DNA of 64,000 bases, taken from positions 124,001-188,000 of the forward strand of contig SWDT01000081.1 of the NCBI GenBank assembly GCA_009193035.1. The letters are read 5' to 3'. Below the pieces are notes generated by a model. It worked only from the letters and a program-made list of their open reading frames with translations. It did no database searches and had not been told where the DNA came from. The position numbers and the translations under genes are program-made. The stretch is from Halicephalobus mephisto (lineage: Eukaryota; Nematoda; Chromadorea; Rhabditida; Panagrolaimidae). Positions 10,723 through 22,593 of the stretch are shown here, in pieces (the stretch's first letter is position 1; each line of letters begins with the position of its first letter).

Positions 10723-11145
10723 TTATTCACTTTGGATGACTTCGATAACCTCTGAAGGGATCCTCTGACGTGTTGTTGGTTTCGAAATCTCCTCTGGAGT
10801 CAGATTGAAGATCAGGGCTGGCGGGTTCTTCCACTCGAATCTGCAGAGAGGACAGTTAGCTTTGGATTGTTCCCGGAACCACTTCAGAATGCAGTGATCA
10901 TGAAAACAATGACGACATTCGGCAATAGCTAGAGGACATTCATCCCCTGGCATTTTGCAGGAACTACAGCATGCTTCATAAGGAGATCGGCAAATCCCGC
11001 AAGTATCGTCTTTGTCCAGCCACTTCCATTTGGCGGTCAACTAAAACGATAAATTTTAGGAAATAGAACAAAAGTAAAAACTTACAGTAACATGGTTGAT
11101 TTTGATATTAAGTTTCGTCTTCGATGGCAGAACAGTTGGAAGCAT
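10723..11145 (-). CDS. apc-11: Anaphase-promoting complex subunit 11 (APC11), RING-H2, short copy
   Basis: Exons 11145-11086 and 11040-10723, 125 aa. MLPTVLPSKTKLNIKINHVT splices to TAKWKWLDKDDTCGICR, then CCSSCKMPGDECPL, AECRHCFHDHCILKW and CPLCRFEW. This matches APC11 residue for residue in its landmarks: the KxKxxxWNxVAxWxW strand, CGIC, CCxxCKxPGDxCP, CxHCFHxHCILKW and CPxCRxEW. APC11 is the E2-recruiting RING subunit of the APC/C ubiquitin ligase that triggers anaphase and mitotic exit. A 40-residue tail rich in P, I and E follows the RING and is not usual for APC11. TTTCTAG lies 16 nt before the ATG. A second copy lies upstream on the same strand. Confidence 0.9.
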
Positions 11146-11604
11146 TTCTTCGTATTTCAATCTAGAAAGACAACAAGTAGAAAAAATCATAAGCGATATA
11201 ATGGACGAATTTAGGTAAAAATAAATTAGGCAATTTTTGTACTAAATTTCATCTTAGTAAGAAAATTAAGATTATGTCATTGCAGTTTAACCTAGAAAGT
11301 ATAAAAAGTCGAAGAAAATTAAAAATAATAATAACAACCAAAAGAAGAATTTGAATTCAAATAAATGTCGAAATACGACTCTTAGCCAGTCATTCACTGA
11401 TAAACCCCGTTTGCGACCCATGGAAAAACGTCTTTTAGGTCAGCTACCAGTCATTTCCCTGATCTTTAAAGAAATTTCACCTTACCTAATTTCGTTTTCA
11501 GTGATCTTTTAAAATCCACTTTCCAATTTTTCTTTTTTATTTCTCTTATTTCCAACATGTACAAGATTCAGATACAGTAATTTTTATCAGTTTTGGAAAA
11601 CCAT
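11146..11604. other. Spacer between the two APC11 copies
   Basis: The 459 bp are AT-rich, with a CTTTCTAG acceptor near 11161-11168 on the minus strand that could serve the short APC11 gene. I see no coding potential. A GC-richer patch at 11390-11470 has no recognised content. Confidence 0.4.
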
Positions 11605-12612
11605 TTACCCACTTTGGTTGATCTCGATGGAGGTCGTGCCGTCGGAAGGAATCCTCTGCCTTACTGGCGGTCTTGCTATTTCCTCCGGACCCAGATTAAA
11701 TATAGGGGCTGGTGGATTCTTCCACTCGAATCTGCACAAAGGACAGTTGGATTTGGATTGCTGTTGTACCCATTTTAGGATACAATGAATATGGAAAGCA
11801 TGACGACATTCGGCGATTCCGAGGGGACATTCATCCCCTGGCATTTTGCAGGAACTACAGCATGCTTCATAGGGAGATCGGCAAATCCCGCAAGTATCGT
11901 CCTTATCCAGCCACTTCCATTTGGCTGTCAACTAAAATAGTGGGTTTTTACGGAATACAATGAAAGCGAAGGTTGTACAATAGTTGCTCTTCCTCAAGTC
12001 GCATTAGTTTCGAAACTTTCTTAAAACCAATCTTTTTAGTTACTTGATTGGCATTTTAAGCCAATTCAACTACCAGAAGTAATAATAACGAAAGAAATGA
12101 AACCAATGCGAAAATAAGGAGCAATTGTCATGTAGTCAGAGTAAAAACTCACAGTAACGTGATTAAGTTCGATGTTCAGTTTCGTCTTGGATGGCAGGAC
12201 AAAGTTATCTTTGAGTTTGTCACAACTTTCGATCAGGTTCTTCTCCAATTCCTTTGCTTGTTCTTTGTGTAACTTGTAATTTCGCGATGAACGTCGGCCG
12301 AAGCCTCTCCATTCCTGTGATTTATATATAAATAATTGTTTCTTACAATTACACCCACTTTCAAATTGATTTCTCTTTCGCCGTATTCCATTACTAGAGC
12401 GTTAACCGCGATGCCCGGACTTTGTCTTCCGTTGAGGGTAGCGTCCATCGCGATTTCGGCAAATTCGGCGCTTTGATTCCCGGCTTCTATCGTTCTGAAA
12501 AGTCAAAATTCATATATGAAAACTCCACCAAAACCCACAGCGAAGACCCCTCCGCTTCTGAGGTTGTTTCCGGAGTCTCAACATCCATAGGACTCGGAGA
12601 GTCTGCCATCAT
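11605..12612 (-). CDS. APC11 paralogue with ~110-residue N-terminal extension
   Basis: Exons 12612-12539, 12494-12359, 12314-12153 and 11931-11605, 232 aa; all three junctions keep phase. The C-terminal RING module (residues about 115-190) is almost identical to the neighbouring short copy: LPSKTKLNIELNHVT, CGICRSPYEACCSSC, AECRHAFHIHCILKW, CPLCRFEW. CRHCFH is changed to CRHAFH; alanine also stands at that place in RBX1. The N-terminus begins MADSPSPMDVETPETTSEAE and continues through IAMDATLNGRQSPGIAVNAL and EWRGFGRRSSRNYK into a charged helix. I recognise no domain there, and normal APC11 is about 84 aa. It may be a diverged APC11, or a fusion with another small gene. Intron 11932-12152 holds a dispersed repeat. 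Confidence 0.75.
11985..12110. repeat. Dispersed repeat copy in APC11-paralogue intron
   Basis: The block with GAAACTTTCTTAAAACCAATC, TTTTTAGTTACTTGATTGGC and AATTCAACTACCAGAAGTAA resembles two blocks in the innexin intron at 63375-63530 and 63540-63665 in order and spacing. Copies are diverged. Confidence 0.5.
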
Positions 12613-13279
12613 TGGAAGGAAAACAAAAACGAAGATTTTTATCGAGAATAAATTCGAGCGCGGAAAGCCAGGTTTCAACGCGAAAAAACGATCTTTTTCT
12701 TCGTCTTTGGTTTCGATCCCACTTCCATGTGACGCATTCTGCTTTACAATTTTATAAAATTTAATAAATATCCATTTCCTTCGTGTTGTGTGTCCGGGAA
12801 TTTCCTCCGTGTTTTTCGTCGTAATTCCTTTAAAAAATCACCCGGAAAATAAGGTCCAATTAAATTTCTTTTGTTATCAATTTTGGTTTTATTGATTTCC
12901 AGCTTTATTTCAAGTTTACAAAGTGAGTTGATTTTAAATTTAAGTTCATATAAAATTATTGGTTTTTAGGCGCTCATAAGTATTCTAAAAGTAGTCGATG
13001 TTTGATTTCGAAATGGAATACTCCGGTTTGTTATGTGAAATCACCACAACGGGTTCTGTTTTATCCGTCGAAGATAAACTTGACCGTATAAATCCCTAGG
13101 TAAGAACAACATACAGTTAGCAAATCACACATCCATTTCCATGGCATTCTCGATAAAAATCCACCAAAGTTAAAACTTAAATAAACTAGGATAACTACGT
13201 GATGTTCTTAACCTCCGGAGTTTGTGTTCTCGTGTACTTTTGTGGTTGTTGTTTCACTTTATTGTATTTTCTTTAGCTT
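12613..13279. promoter_or_regulatory. Divergent promoter, APC11 paralogue / ZC3H3-like
   Basis: The 667 bp between two head-to-head genes have no ORF with support. CTTTAG at 13271-13276 is the probable trans-splice acceptor of the plus-strand gene, three bases before its ATG. No core promoter element was recognised. Confidence 0.4.
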
Positions 13280-15673
13280 ATGACAGGTGCGCAAATGACA
13301 GAGCCCCCTCCATCCTTCTTCGGTGGACCAAATCAGCTCCACGGGAATTGGAGATGGAAGAATGTCACCCCGAACGGCTTCATTCCACCACCACCACCTC
13401 CTGTCTACCGTAAGTTGCTTTGTTTTAGTATTGCTATTGTTGCTTACTTCAGATTCATGGAGAAATGATCAAACTCAGCCTCCAGAATGCGTTATCCTCG
13501 ACCAAGATCCGCATTCTTTTGTTCCTCCTACTCTGCCTACAGCTCAAATGGAATCAACTCCCCAAACATTTGTCAGAGGAGTTCATTACAATAGCTCTCC
13601 TACCAGCAGAAAAAGGTTGGTTTTGAGTCTTTGAAGTTTATCATGCCTGCATTCTAGTGTCGATGAAACAACTCCTCGACTTGAACCTCCTCCACCTCCG
13701 CCAAATCTAGCTCTGCTAAAAGATGATCGTTTTCTTTATGCGACCGGTGGCAGTTCAAGGCCAAATCCATCCTTTGTTTCTCGTCATGAGGAACATCAAC
13801 CCTTTGCAACACCGAGCTATCCTACTACTTCTCAGCATTCTTACGTGTCTACGAGCAGCGAGCGTTTGTTCTTCAGAAATGAGCAATCGATATTTGAGTC
13901 TAAAAGATGGGAAAACCGCCAGGAGAAAACTCCATCTCCTCGTCGTTCTCCAAATCGAAGAAAACGGTCTCGATCTCCGGATATCTCTGAACGGGAGCCC
14001 AGGGAACGAGAACGAAGACGATCTCCTCATTCTTTTGAAAGGAACAGAATGCGGAGGACTGAAGAAAAATTTTCAAAGAATGAAAGACGGTCAAATCAAG
14101 ATGAACGTAGGAAATCGCCTAACGAGGAAAAGTCTCCAGAAGTCAATGCGAAGGGACGGCTATTAGACAAGATTAAGAAGTCTCCCGAATCTGAAGGAAG
14201 AAAGCGATCTCTCGAGAGAATGTCTTCTGAATCCCGAAGCCGAAGTTCACATCATAGATGGTCTTCTGACGGAGCATCACAATCTAAGAAAAGAAGTTCA
14301 AGTGATAGAACCTCTCGAGATGAAAGGAAAAGAAAAACGGAAGATTTCTCAGCAAGTGATCGGGGCAAAAAGAAATCGAGGAAAAGTGATGTGGAATCAG
14401 AACTTGAAGCGTTCGCTAGACAACATGATCCTGAAGCTTTATTGGAGAAGCTTAGACAGAAGAAGATGGACCAAATTAAGAATTCGTTATTGGAAAAAAT
14501 GGCTGAAAGGAATAATTCTGTTGTGGAAGAAGAGAGTACTGGTAATTCTCCTCTGTCTGAAAAGGATTCAGTAATTGATGTGAAGATAGAAGTTGAAAAT
14601 TCAGTTGATGAATCTGATGAACGAGAAGAATCACCAGCAACTTCAGATGAAATAATTGAAGACAATTATCCTTGGTATATTGGGGCTCCATTGCAAAATC
14701 AAATTCATGATGTTGTATTTTCAACTATTAATGATGATTTGTATGCGTTTGATGGACGTCCTCAGAAACAAGAAGAAGGCGATCTTTACAGATCGTTTCC
14801 TGTCAAGAAACGTGATTTATTTTCGGAGAGAGTTGTGGAATTAGACTTCATTACTCAAACAAAGAAAATCCATACAAATGTAGGTTTTAAAGTCAAAATA
14901 AAGAATAATTATTATTTCAGCGAACGGAAATTCTGAGACAAGATGAATCTGGCGTTGTAATCCGTCGAGGGGGAAGTTACTCGTGGGTTAGCCGCAAGAT
15001 TGTTAGTTTTCATAGGGAAGTTACGTGAACATAATACTTGATTTAGATGCCAAGTGCTGTTCCTGAAGGAATTTCTCAGAATAATAATTTAGCAGAAGCC
15101 CCTCGTTCTACGTCGAACAGTGTTACACCTACTAATCTCACTGGAGCCAATGATTGTTTCGAATTTGCTGAGACTCAGAATTGCGCGGCAGGGTTACTTT
15201 GTAAGTATGATCACAATGGAAATGGAGATCATCGGAAGGTCAAGTTTTGTAAAAGGTTCGCTAAGTTTCTATGGATTGATGTAATTTAGGACGTTTAGGT
15301 TCATGAATGGCTTATGTCGTAATGATGATAATTGCTCAAACGGATCTCATGCTCTTCAGAAGCACCAGATGCCCGTTTGCGATTATTACTTACGACGGAA
15401 ATGCTATTTTTTTCAAGAGCAGTGTCCATATTTGCACGTAAAAACCTCAGCAAGTACTCCACTCTGCATCCATTTCAACAAGGGGAAATGCCAATCTCAG
15501 CAACCGGTTTGTTTGACAAAGGGTTTTCAGTATAAACAGATAACCCCGTTTTTATCAGATTTCTAAATGACCCCTATCCCTTAACCCCTTTTCAGTGTAA
15601 CTACAGTCACCGTTATTCCCCGTCAGTAATTCGGGAACGGTGCAACGACGTCTCGGATGACCCCGCCGAGTAA
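13280..15673 (+). CDS. CCCH zinc-finger protein, ZC3H3-like, with RS-rich N-terminus
   Basis: Exons 13280-13409, 13453-13615, 13658-14879, 14921-15001, 15047-15255, 15299-15506 and 15596-15673, 696 aa. The N-terminus has proline runs; residues about 210-370 are rich in R/S/K/E (RRSPNRRKRSRSPD). A stretch RRGGSYSWVSRK precedes four C-terminal CCCH fingers: CFEFAETQNCAAGLLCKYDH, CKRFMNGLCRNDDNCSNGSH, CDYYLRRKCYFFQEQCPYLH and CIHFNKGKCQSQQPCNYSH. The MPVCxYxLxxxC...CPYLHV wording and finger spacing match ZC3H3, linked to nuclear mRNA polyadenylation and export. The last codon GAG precedes TAAGTATAG, so GA|GTAAGT could instead be a donor spliced to 15705 with a stop at 15717; that intron would be only 35 nt. 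Two fingers have non-canonical spacing. Confidence 0.75.
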
Positions 15674-16519
15674 GTATAGTGATTATCGTCATTTTAACAT
15701 TTAGCGTATTTGAGTAATGACACCAGGACAAGGTTCGAGGATTTGGCCCCACTTGAGTGGTATACTTAGCGACTTTCGATGCGAGTGCCTTCAGAAATGC
15801 AGGTTGTAGTTTGTAGAGCAAGATTTATTATCAATTATGGACGTAAATTTACGGGTTGATAAATTATTTCAACATTTGTTGTTTGACAAAAGCAAAATTG
15901 ATCTCTATGGGAAGGATAAATCATATTCGTTGCCAACGGGTTTTTTGGAGAAAAGGGCTTGTTTCATAACTGGCGTGTCGGTTTCCTGTCTGCAAATGAC
16001 ACATGGCAATCTTATCCCGAAGTAGAAAGCTCTTCGGAAGCAATTTGGCAGGGTCTAAGCGGGCTTCTGAATTGGACACTTATCCAGATTTTATTCAGAG
16101 AATATGAAAATTATTGGAAAACGGATTGTGTTGGAATTTTTTATAGATGATTCTGGAATGATGACGACTTGTTGATTTTGAAGTTTGAAGAAAATTTAGG
16201 AAATTTCTAAAGTGTTTTTTTAAACTTGATGTTGGGTATGGATTTGAAAATAGGGACCTTGGTGAGATTATTGCTTCGTTTTTTCTGGTTTTTCGCTTTA
16301 ATTAGAGTCTTTTGTGGATTTCTCACGGGTTTGGAGATGTATGATTTTTGGAATCGTATTCAAATGGAAAAATGGTATAGATTGGTTTTTATTTTTAAGT
16401 TTTTTCAACTTGAAAATGTACAGTTTTATTTTGGAAATTTTTTAACGAAAATTGTAAATTTGATTTTTTAGGATTTTTATGATTTTGGGGAAACTACTTA
16501 AAGTGAATATCATGGAACT

Positions 16520-16840
16520 TTAGATACTGTAGTTTTATTTGGAAGATTTTCTCGACACGAAAATTACGAAACTTATTTCGAACAATGGTCCTGAGACGAA
16601 ACTTCTAAGTACTGTAGTTTTATTTCGGGAATTTTCTCGACACGGAAAATTTGAGATTTTAGAACTTTATATACTGTAATTTTATTTCAGAAAATGACGG
16701 AATTTTTATTTTGGGAAATTTTAAATACTGTAGTTTTATTTTGGGAATTTTCTCGACGCGAGAATTTAATTTTTTTAGAAGTTCATATTTAAAATTCTCG
16801 ACACGAAAATTTCGAAATTTAAAGTTTTTAGAATTTTAAT
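16520..16840. repeat. Diverged tandem repeat with TACTGTAGTTTTATTT and TCTCGACACG
   Basis: TACTGTA(G/A)TTTTATTT recurs near 16525, 16610, 16672 and 16726, usually followed by GGGAATTTTCTCGACACG or a variant. Spacing is 50-90 bp. TACTGTAG-type motifs are frequent in nematode repeats. No ORF or terminal repeat of a transposon was seen. Confidence 0.6.
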
Positions 16841-17339
16841 TTTATTTAGAAAATTTCACAATTGGTCTGACCGCGATTGTTTTTGGACAACGACAGACGA
16901 ACCTTAAATGAGCTTTTCAATTTCCTTTTTGGTGATTTGTTCTTTTTAAAAATGAACATCTTTGAAGAAAAAAAGGTTCTGGATTCTTGGACAATAAATA
17001 ATTAATCGTTCTCGTTTGCTTCTGACGAGCTCTGGCCGCCGAAAAATTGAGAGGTGTTGCGGAAATGGATATCTCAGTTTCCCCTCGAATACTGGGTAAA
17101 CGAGCTGAAAGAAACTCCCACTTGGAAATTTACAGGAATAAAAAGTGGAAAATCCAGTTATCTTTATTGTTTTAAAATTATGAAATTAAAATTTGTTTTT
17201 TGCAAAATTTATTATTTCTATTTTTGGATTCTGCGACGGTGGATTTTCCAAAATAGTAAAGGTTAATCATAGTATTCTGTAATTATGTAGAATTTGTTCT
17301 CATGTGGTTTTTTAAGTTTTTTTCAATGGATCTTTTAAT

Positions 17340-18060
17340 TCAAAAATATTTTTTTAATTTTTGAATTCGCGCGTAAAAACGAATAAAAGTAAAAATGGCA
17401 AATCTGGCAAATCGCTACAGAAGTGTGCTCTTTTCTCTTACTCCAATGAATGTCGAGACTGTTTTGTAGAAAATTTATTTTTAATTTTTATAAAAGTATT
17501 TTTAAAATTTTTGAATTCGCGCGTAAAAACGAACAAAAGTGAAAAATGGCAAATCTGGCAAATCGCTACAGAAGTTTATTCTCTCTTTTTTTACCTAAAT
17601 TCGTGTCTAGACAACTCCGGAAAAAGTTTGTTTTTAATTTTCATAAAATGATACAATTGTAATTTTTGAATTCCCGCGTAAAGGAAGAGAAATCTGTGAT
17701 GGTGGAAAAAGTGGTAAATTTGGTAACCCATGACCGAAATCGACTCGCTTATTCTCACTCGTGTTGCTTACTTCTTTCACCTAAATTTTCAAATTTCTTA
17801 GAAAATTCGTAATGGGATACTTTCGTAATCGGACGTATTTCTAATTTTTATAAAAATACAATATGATTGTAATTTCCGAATTCCCGCGCAAAAAAGTAAA
17901 AGTAAAAAATTGAAGTTTTTTAATTTTTTAGTATTTTTAAATCAAGTGAAGACAGACCGAGTCGACTTTTGCAATAAGTGGTCACATTCACAAAAGTTTA
18001 AAAATCCTAAAAAATTTAAAAATTCCAAAAATTCGTGTCAAAATAGTTTTGTAAAAATAT
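17340..18060. repeat. Tandem array of ~150-210-bp units
   Basis: Units begin with GAATTCGCGCGTAAAAACG (17363 and 17513) or GAATTCCCGCG(T/C)AAA (about 17668 and 17879), then GGCAAATCTGGCAAATCGC and a TCT-rich block. The first two units are nearly identical over 90 bp, the later ones diverged. The same order of blocks occurs inside an intron at 9740-10150. Confidence 0.7.
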
Positions 18061-19467
18061 TCTTATTTTTATAAAGTTATTATTTATCGGGATTTCGTCA
18101 TGTCCTTTTTAGAGCCGTTGGGAACGAAAGATAAAAGTCTGGATTTTAGCTCGGTTTGTTTAGGTGGGAAATCCGAACCCGGAAGAAACGTTTTCAGACG
18201 AAATAAAACAGTAGGAATAATTTATTAAAAATAAATCGAAATTTTGGATTTTGAACTAGAAATTATAAAAAATTTAAAAAAAGTTGATTTTTTAATTATT
18301 GAAAAATTTCAAATTAATTTTTTTAATAATTTAAATTTTGCGGAATTTTTTAGAATTTTAAATGGTTTTTGAAATTTTTAAAAATTTTGGAATTTTCCAG
18401 GATTAAATAATTTCGAAACTAAGATCTAAAACTTCGAAATTTTAAAAAACCCGAAAATTCACATTAGAGTGATTTTGTAAAAAAAATTAATTTAAAATTT
18501 TTATAAAACATAATTCTGCATTTTTCGAGAAAACAAAAATTTCGATTTTTCCAGTAAATTGATTCTTTTGTTTTAAATAATGTTGCGAAATTTTTGGTAA
18601 CAGACCTTTGAAAATAAAGAACATTTAAAGTACTTTCAAAAAACTAAATTTATAAATTCCACTATTTTTTTAATTTTAAAAATCAGAATTTTCTTAATTT
18701 TTTTTAAATTCAAAAATTTTTTTAATTTAAAAAATGATTATTTTTAATTTATGAAAATTTACATATCAAGTTGAACATGAACAAGTAAAAAATCCGCTGG
18801 GAATTAAAAGTTAAAAATAAAGTACAATTTGAAATTTTAAAAGTAGAATATTGAATATTTTGAAAATTTTTCTGAAATTCAGTAGGAAATTCTAAAAATT
18901 CGGGAATTTTTATAACAATTTCCGGAATTTTAAGATTTTGAAAATAATTTTCGAAGATTCTGGAATTTAATAAAAGATTTTAGAATAGAAGTTTTCAGAA
19001 TCCAATGGGAAATTCTGGAAATTTTTAGAATCTCAAGATTTTTTGGAAACTTCAAAAATCCAAAAAAAATTCTGAAGCTTTTCAGAATTTAATAAACATC
19101 CTTAGAATTTTCCAGAATCCAACGAAAAATTCCAAAATTTTTCTAGAATTTCATGAAAATTTTCGAATATTTTAAAATTGAATAAAAAATTTTAAAATTT
19201 AATAATTCTAAAAATCCAGGTGAGATGATTTTAAATATTTTTACAATAATATAGAAAATAATTTTTATTAAATACTTTTAACTTTTTTGCCGGATTTAAA
19301 AAATGAAAGTCGATTGAAAATACCCAAACCACGTTGGATTAACGTCATCGCCTGAGGAGAAGCCCCCAGGGCATTCAGATTCCTCTTTTGGATTTTCTCG
19401 TGGAATTATGATTCTAAAATTGCCCTCTGAAAATACTAATTTTTGCAGATATACTAAACTTGCAAAA

Positions 19468-22400
19468 ATGGTCTCAGTCATAAATCTGATTCAGCAGTAT
19501 CATCAAGACAGAAAACTTCTTCTACTTATCGTGTACGTGGCGTTATTTTTGGACAATATGCTGCTGACTACGGTCGGTGAGTTTCCGAATTTAAAAATCG
19601 CAAATTTATAATTTTTTTAGTTCCTATAATTCCCGAGTACTTGCTGAGAATTTCCCACCCGAACGACACTGACATCTTGCTCAACAACAAGATTCCGGAC
19701 CCCCAGACTCACACGAGAGGGAAGAGGCAAGTCGGGTGGGACGACGCTTGGGATGTTCCCAGTCCGGATAAGGATGACTACGAGGATGAACCTAGACCAC
19801 GAAATAAGCCTAAGGGTAAATCTAAAGGAAAACCAAAAAATCAACAAAGTACAAGTTCTCCGGATTACGGTACTAGTCTGGAAATCAGAACGGCGGAACA
19901 GGAGAGACAGTTCAGACATGACACTCTGGCCGAGGAGAACATCCACGTCGGATTGATGTTCGGGTCCAAGGCCCTGGTTCAGCTCGTCACGAATCTCACG
20001 AACCCTTCGTTGGACCGATCACCAACAAGTAAGTTCCAATTACTGTGGTTTCGGAATTCCCCAAAAAACAATGTTTTATGAATTATTTATTAATAGCATT
20101 CTGTAGGAGTTTCCAGAATACAGCACAAGTTTCTGAAATTTTTGGAAATGCCACGGGAATTTCTGGAATATGTTAGAATCGGAAAAATTTTCGGGAAATA
20201 TTAAAACGAGAGAAGTTTTGAGAATTTCATGGGGATTTCCAAAATTTAGTAGAGTTCTGGAAATTCCGATAATCTTACACAAGCTTCCGAAGTCTTCAGA
20301 ATCCCGTAAAAGTAACTAGAAGTCTCCAAAATGTAATAGAAACAGATTTTCGGGAATTCTTCAGAAATTCGTAGAATACTGTAGAAATTATTACGATCTT
20401 CCAGAATCCGTAAAAGTAACTAGAAGCCTCCAGAATCCGTTGAAAGACTCCTAAACTATCTAAAATCCCTTGAATCAAGAACTTTCCAGAAGCCAATGAA
20501 GCGATTTAGAATTATCTGAAACTGACAGTTCTGAAAGTTTTTGTCGAAACAATTTCGTAGCAAATTTCATTTTAATTTTGATAATGATAATTCTAGAACC
20601 GATGTTTAAAACCAAAAATTATAATTTTCTAAATTTTGCAAGTATGTCATGACTAATTTTAATTGAAGTTATACATGATATGGATTCGTTTCAGAATCGG
20701 GTACACGATTCCGATGTTCGCTGGATTTGTGATAATGTTTGTGTCGACGATAATGTTCGCCTTCGGGAGCAGCTTTGGGACCCTCTGGTTCGCCCGAGCT
20801 CTCCAGGGCATCGGTTCGGCGTGCACGAGCACCTCCGGGATGGGGATGCTCGCCCAGGCTTACCCTGACGACGCCGAGCGGGGAAGTGCCATGGGGATTG
20901 CCCTGGGGGGTTTGGCCCTCGGGGTCCTTATTGGACCTCCTTACGGCGGGGTACTCTACGAATGGGCAGGGAAGGAGCTTCCTTTCTTGTTACTGGCCTT
21001 GTTAGCCTTAGGGGATGGAATATTGCAGTTCTTAGCCCTCCAGCCTAAAATCGACAGAGGAGAACCCGAAGGCAGCGGGATAAAAGAACTAATCAGCGAC
21101 CCTTACATCATCGTCGCTGCTGGTTCTATCACTATCGGGAACTTAGGAATAGCGATGCTGGAACCCTCCCTGCCCCTCTGGATGATGGAGTCCTGGCAAG
21201 CCGGGTCCTTCGAACGCGGAGCCGCCTTCCTCCCGGCCAGCATTTCCTACTTGATCGGGACAAACGTCTTCGGTCCTCTGGCCCACAAAATTGGAAGATG
21301 GCTAAGTGGATTCATCGGACTCATGATCATCGGGGTTTGTCTGCTTCTGATCCCCAGTGCTACTTCTGTGGCAGGACTCATCATCCCTAATTTCTGCATG
21401 GGATTCTCCATCGGGATGATAGACGCCTCCATGTTCCCCATGATGGGGTACATCGTTGATGTCCGTCACGTCGGAGTCTACGGTTCCATCTATGCCATCG
21501 CTGATGCCGCCTTCTGTTTCGCTTTCGCGTTGGGTCCATTCTTCAGTGGACCACTCGTCAGAGGTCTCGGATTCCCCGGGTAAGTTTTATTCTTTAAAAA
21601 CGAAAAAGTCCATCTTCAACAGAATACTTTAGTTTTTATGATTTTCTGGATATCTATTAATAATTCCATATATGAAAATTAATCCTAAAAAGTGGACAAA
21701 ATTTCCGATATCTCATATAACCACAATCCAAAAGTCTAGATTTATTTAAAAATATAACTCTAGAAAATTAATTACGAAATCGTGTAAGATTACGAAATAA
21801 CCGTCACGTAGATTAGTTCAGTTTCTGCAAATGTCTGTAAATTCTCATTCAGATAGTTTTGTAAAAAATTTCTGACTTATAATAATATGAATCATGGTAA
21901 TTAAGAATAAAACATTCCAGAATGATGTACCTCATCGCTATTGTCAACTTTGCCTATGCTCCTCTCATGTTTTTCCTCAGAAAACTTCCAGAAAATGCTC
22001 CAGTTACTCAGAAAGAAGTAAGTATGAGCATTCGAAAACTATTTAAATCAAAATTTCCATTTGAACAAAGTTCTTCAAAATCTATTTCTCAGAAATCTTC
22101 CAAATATCAATAATTAATCAAAAAACACTAAAAATTAAAAAACATGGATCTTGAAACATCTAAAATTAAAATTCTCATATAAAATCCCGTCAGATATAGA
22201 TCCTGAAATTAAATTCTTATAAAACAAATTTAAAAACAGATTCTAAAATACTACATTAAGTTTTTCATATATAAACTTTTTCGAAAAATAAATTCTGAAA
22301 TATTTTACTGAATTAAAATCCCCAAATTCTCTCGTATATTCTTCCTAAAAACCCATAAATTTACAGAACGGCACTGCTGTCGACGGAAACATAGTCAACT

Positions 22401-22492
22401 ACGAGAAAATTGACGGAATGACGTCTGTCGTTAACCAAAATCCAGTATTAGCTAACAACTACCACTACGACATCCATCCTGACTGGAATTAA
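19468..22492 (+). CDS. cat-1: Vesicular monoamine transporter (SLC18A/CAT-1), apparent frameshift
   Basis: Exons 19468-19576, 19621-20028, 20695-21579, 21921-22017 and 22367-22492. An MFS protein: [20 protein letters not shown] (TM1), VPIIPEYL, a luminal loop with basic and proline-rich residues, then [74 protein letters not shown] and [18 protein letters not shown], all VMAT landmarks. VMATs load dopamine, serotonin and related amines into synaptic vesicles in exchange for protons. The exons sum to 1625 nt, one short of a multiple of three. In exon 2 the frame shifts after ACGAACCC: the +1 frame reads the expected FVGPITN and also gives the right splice phase (AA|A). So one base is missing near 20005, either an assembly error or a real lesion. 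Confidence 0.88.
19987..20008 (+). other. Frameshift site and 9-nt duplication in cat-1 exon 2
   Basis: TCACGAATC at 19987-19995 is followed by TCACGAACC at 19996-20004. This adds a VTN-LTN doubling compared with the family's LVTNPF. Just after it one base is missing relative to the frame needed for FVGPITN. As written, the splice to exon 3 would hit a stop within about 12 codons. Confidence 0.7.
20029..20694. repeat. cat-1 intron 2: degenerate TTCCAGAATCC repeat
   Basis: 666-nt intron. Between 20095 and 20500 short imperfect units around TTCCAGAAT(C), GGAAATTTCTGGAAT and GTAAAAGTAACTAGAAG(C/T)C recur; the last one is seen twice, near 20308 and 20411. No extra exon fits between exons 2 and 3. 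Confidence 0.5.
21595..21805. repeat. Dispersed repeat, copy A (cat-1 intron 3)
   Basis: About 210 bp nearly identical to 35862-36075 in another gene's intron. It shares blocks such as GATTTTCTGGATATCTATTA, ATTCCATATATGAA, CCTAAAAAGTGGACAAAATT and GATATCTCATATAACCACAA in the same order and orientation. No ORF and no obvious terminal inverted repeat. Probably a short non-autonomous mobile element copy. Confidence 0.75.
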
Positions 22493-22593
22493 ACTCATTA
22501 GTTGGCTTTAGGAACAAAAACAATTAAATTTATTTCAATTAAATCCATTATTGAATGGAATTTCATAATAAATAACAAAAAGTACCCATTTAA

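Larger units (their letters stand above)
15674..19467. other. Repeat-rich intergenic region
   Basis: No supportable gene in 3.8 kb. The short ORFs (for example 15837-16025 and 16226-16471) are AT-rich and match nothing I know. 16520-16840 and 17340-18060 are repeat arrays listed separately. 18840-19220 is a degenerate run of TTCCAGAATCCAATGGGAAATT-like units. TTTTGCAG at 19441-19448 is the acceptor serving the next gene. Confidence 0.5.

Noticed and set aside
16226..16471. 81-codon hydrophobic ORF
   Set aside because: F/L/W richness comes from T-rich repeat sequence; no splice context, no acceptor near the ATG, no family.
17361..17651. 96-codon ORF with internal repetition (NSRVKTNKS)
   Set aside because: It is the tandem repeat itself read in one frame across two units.
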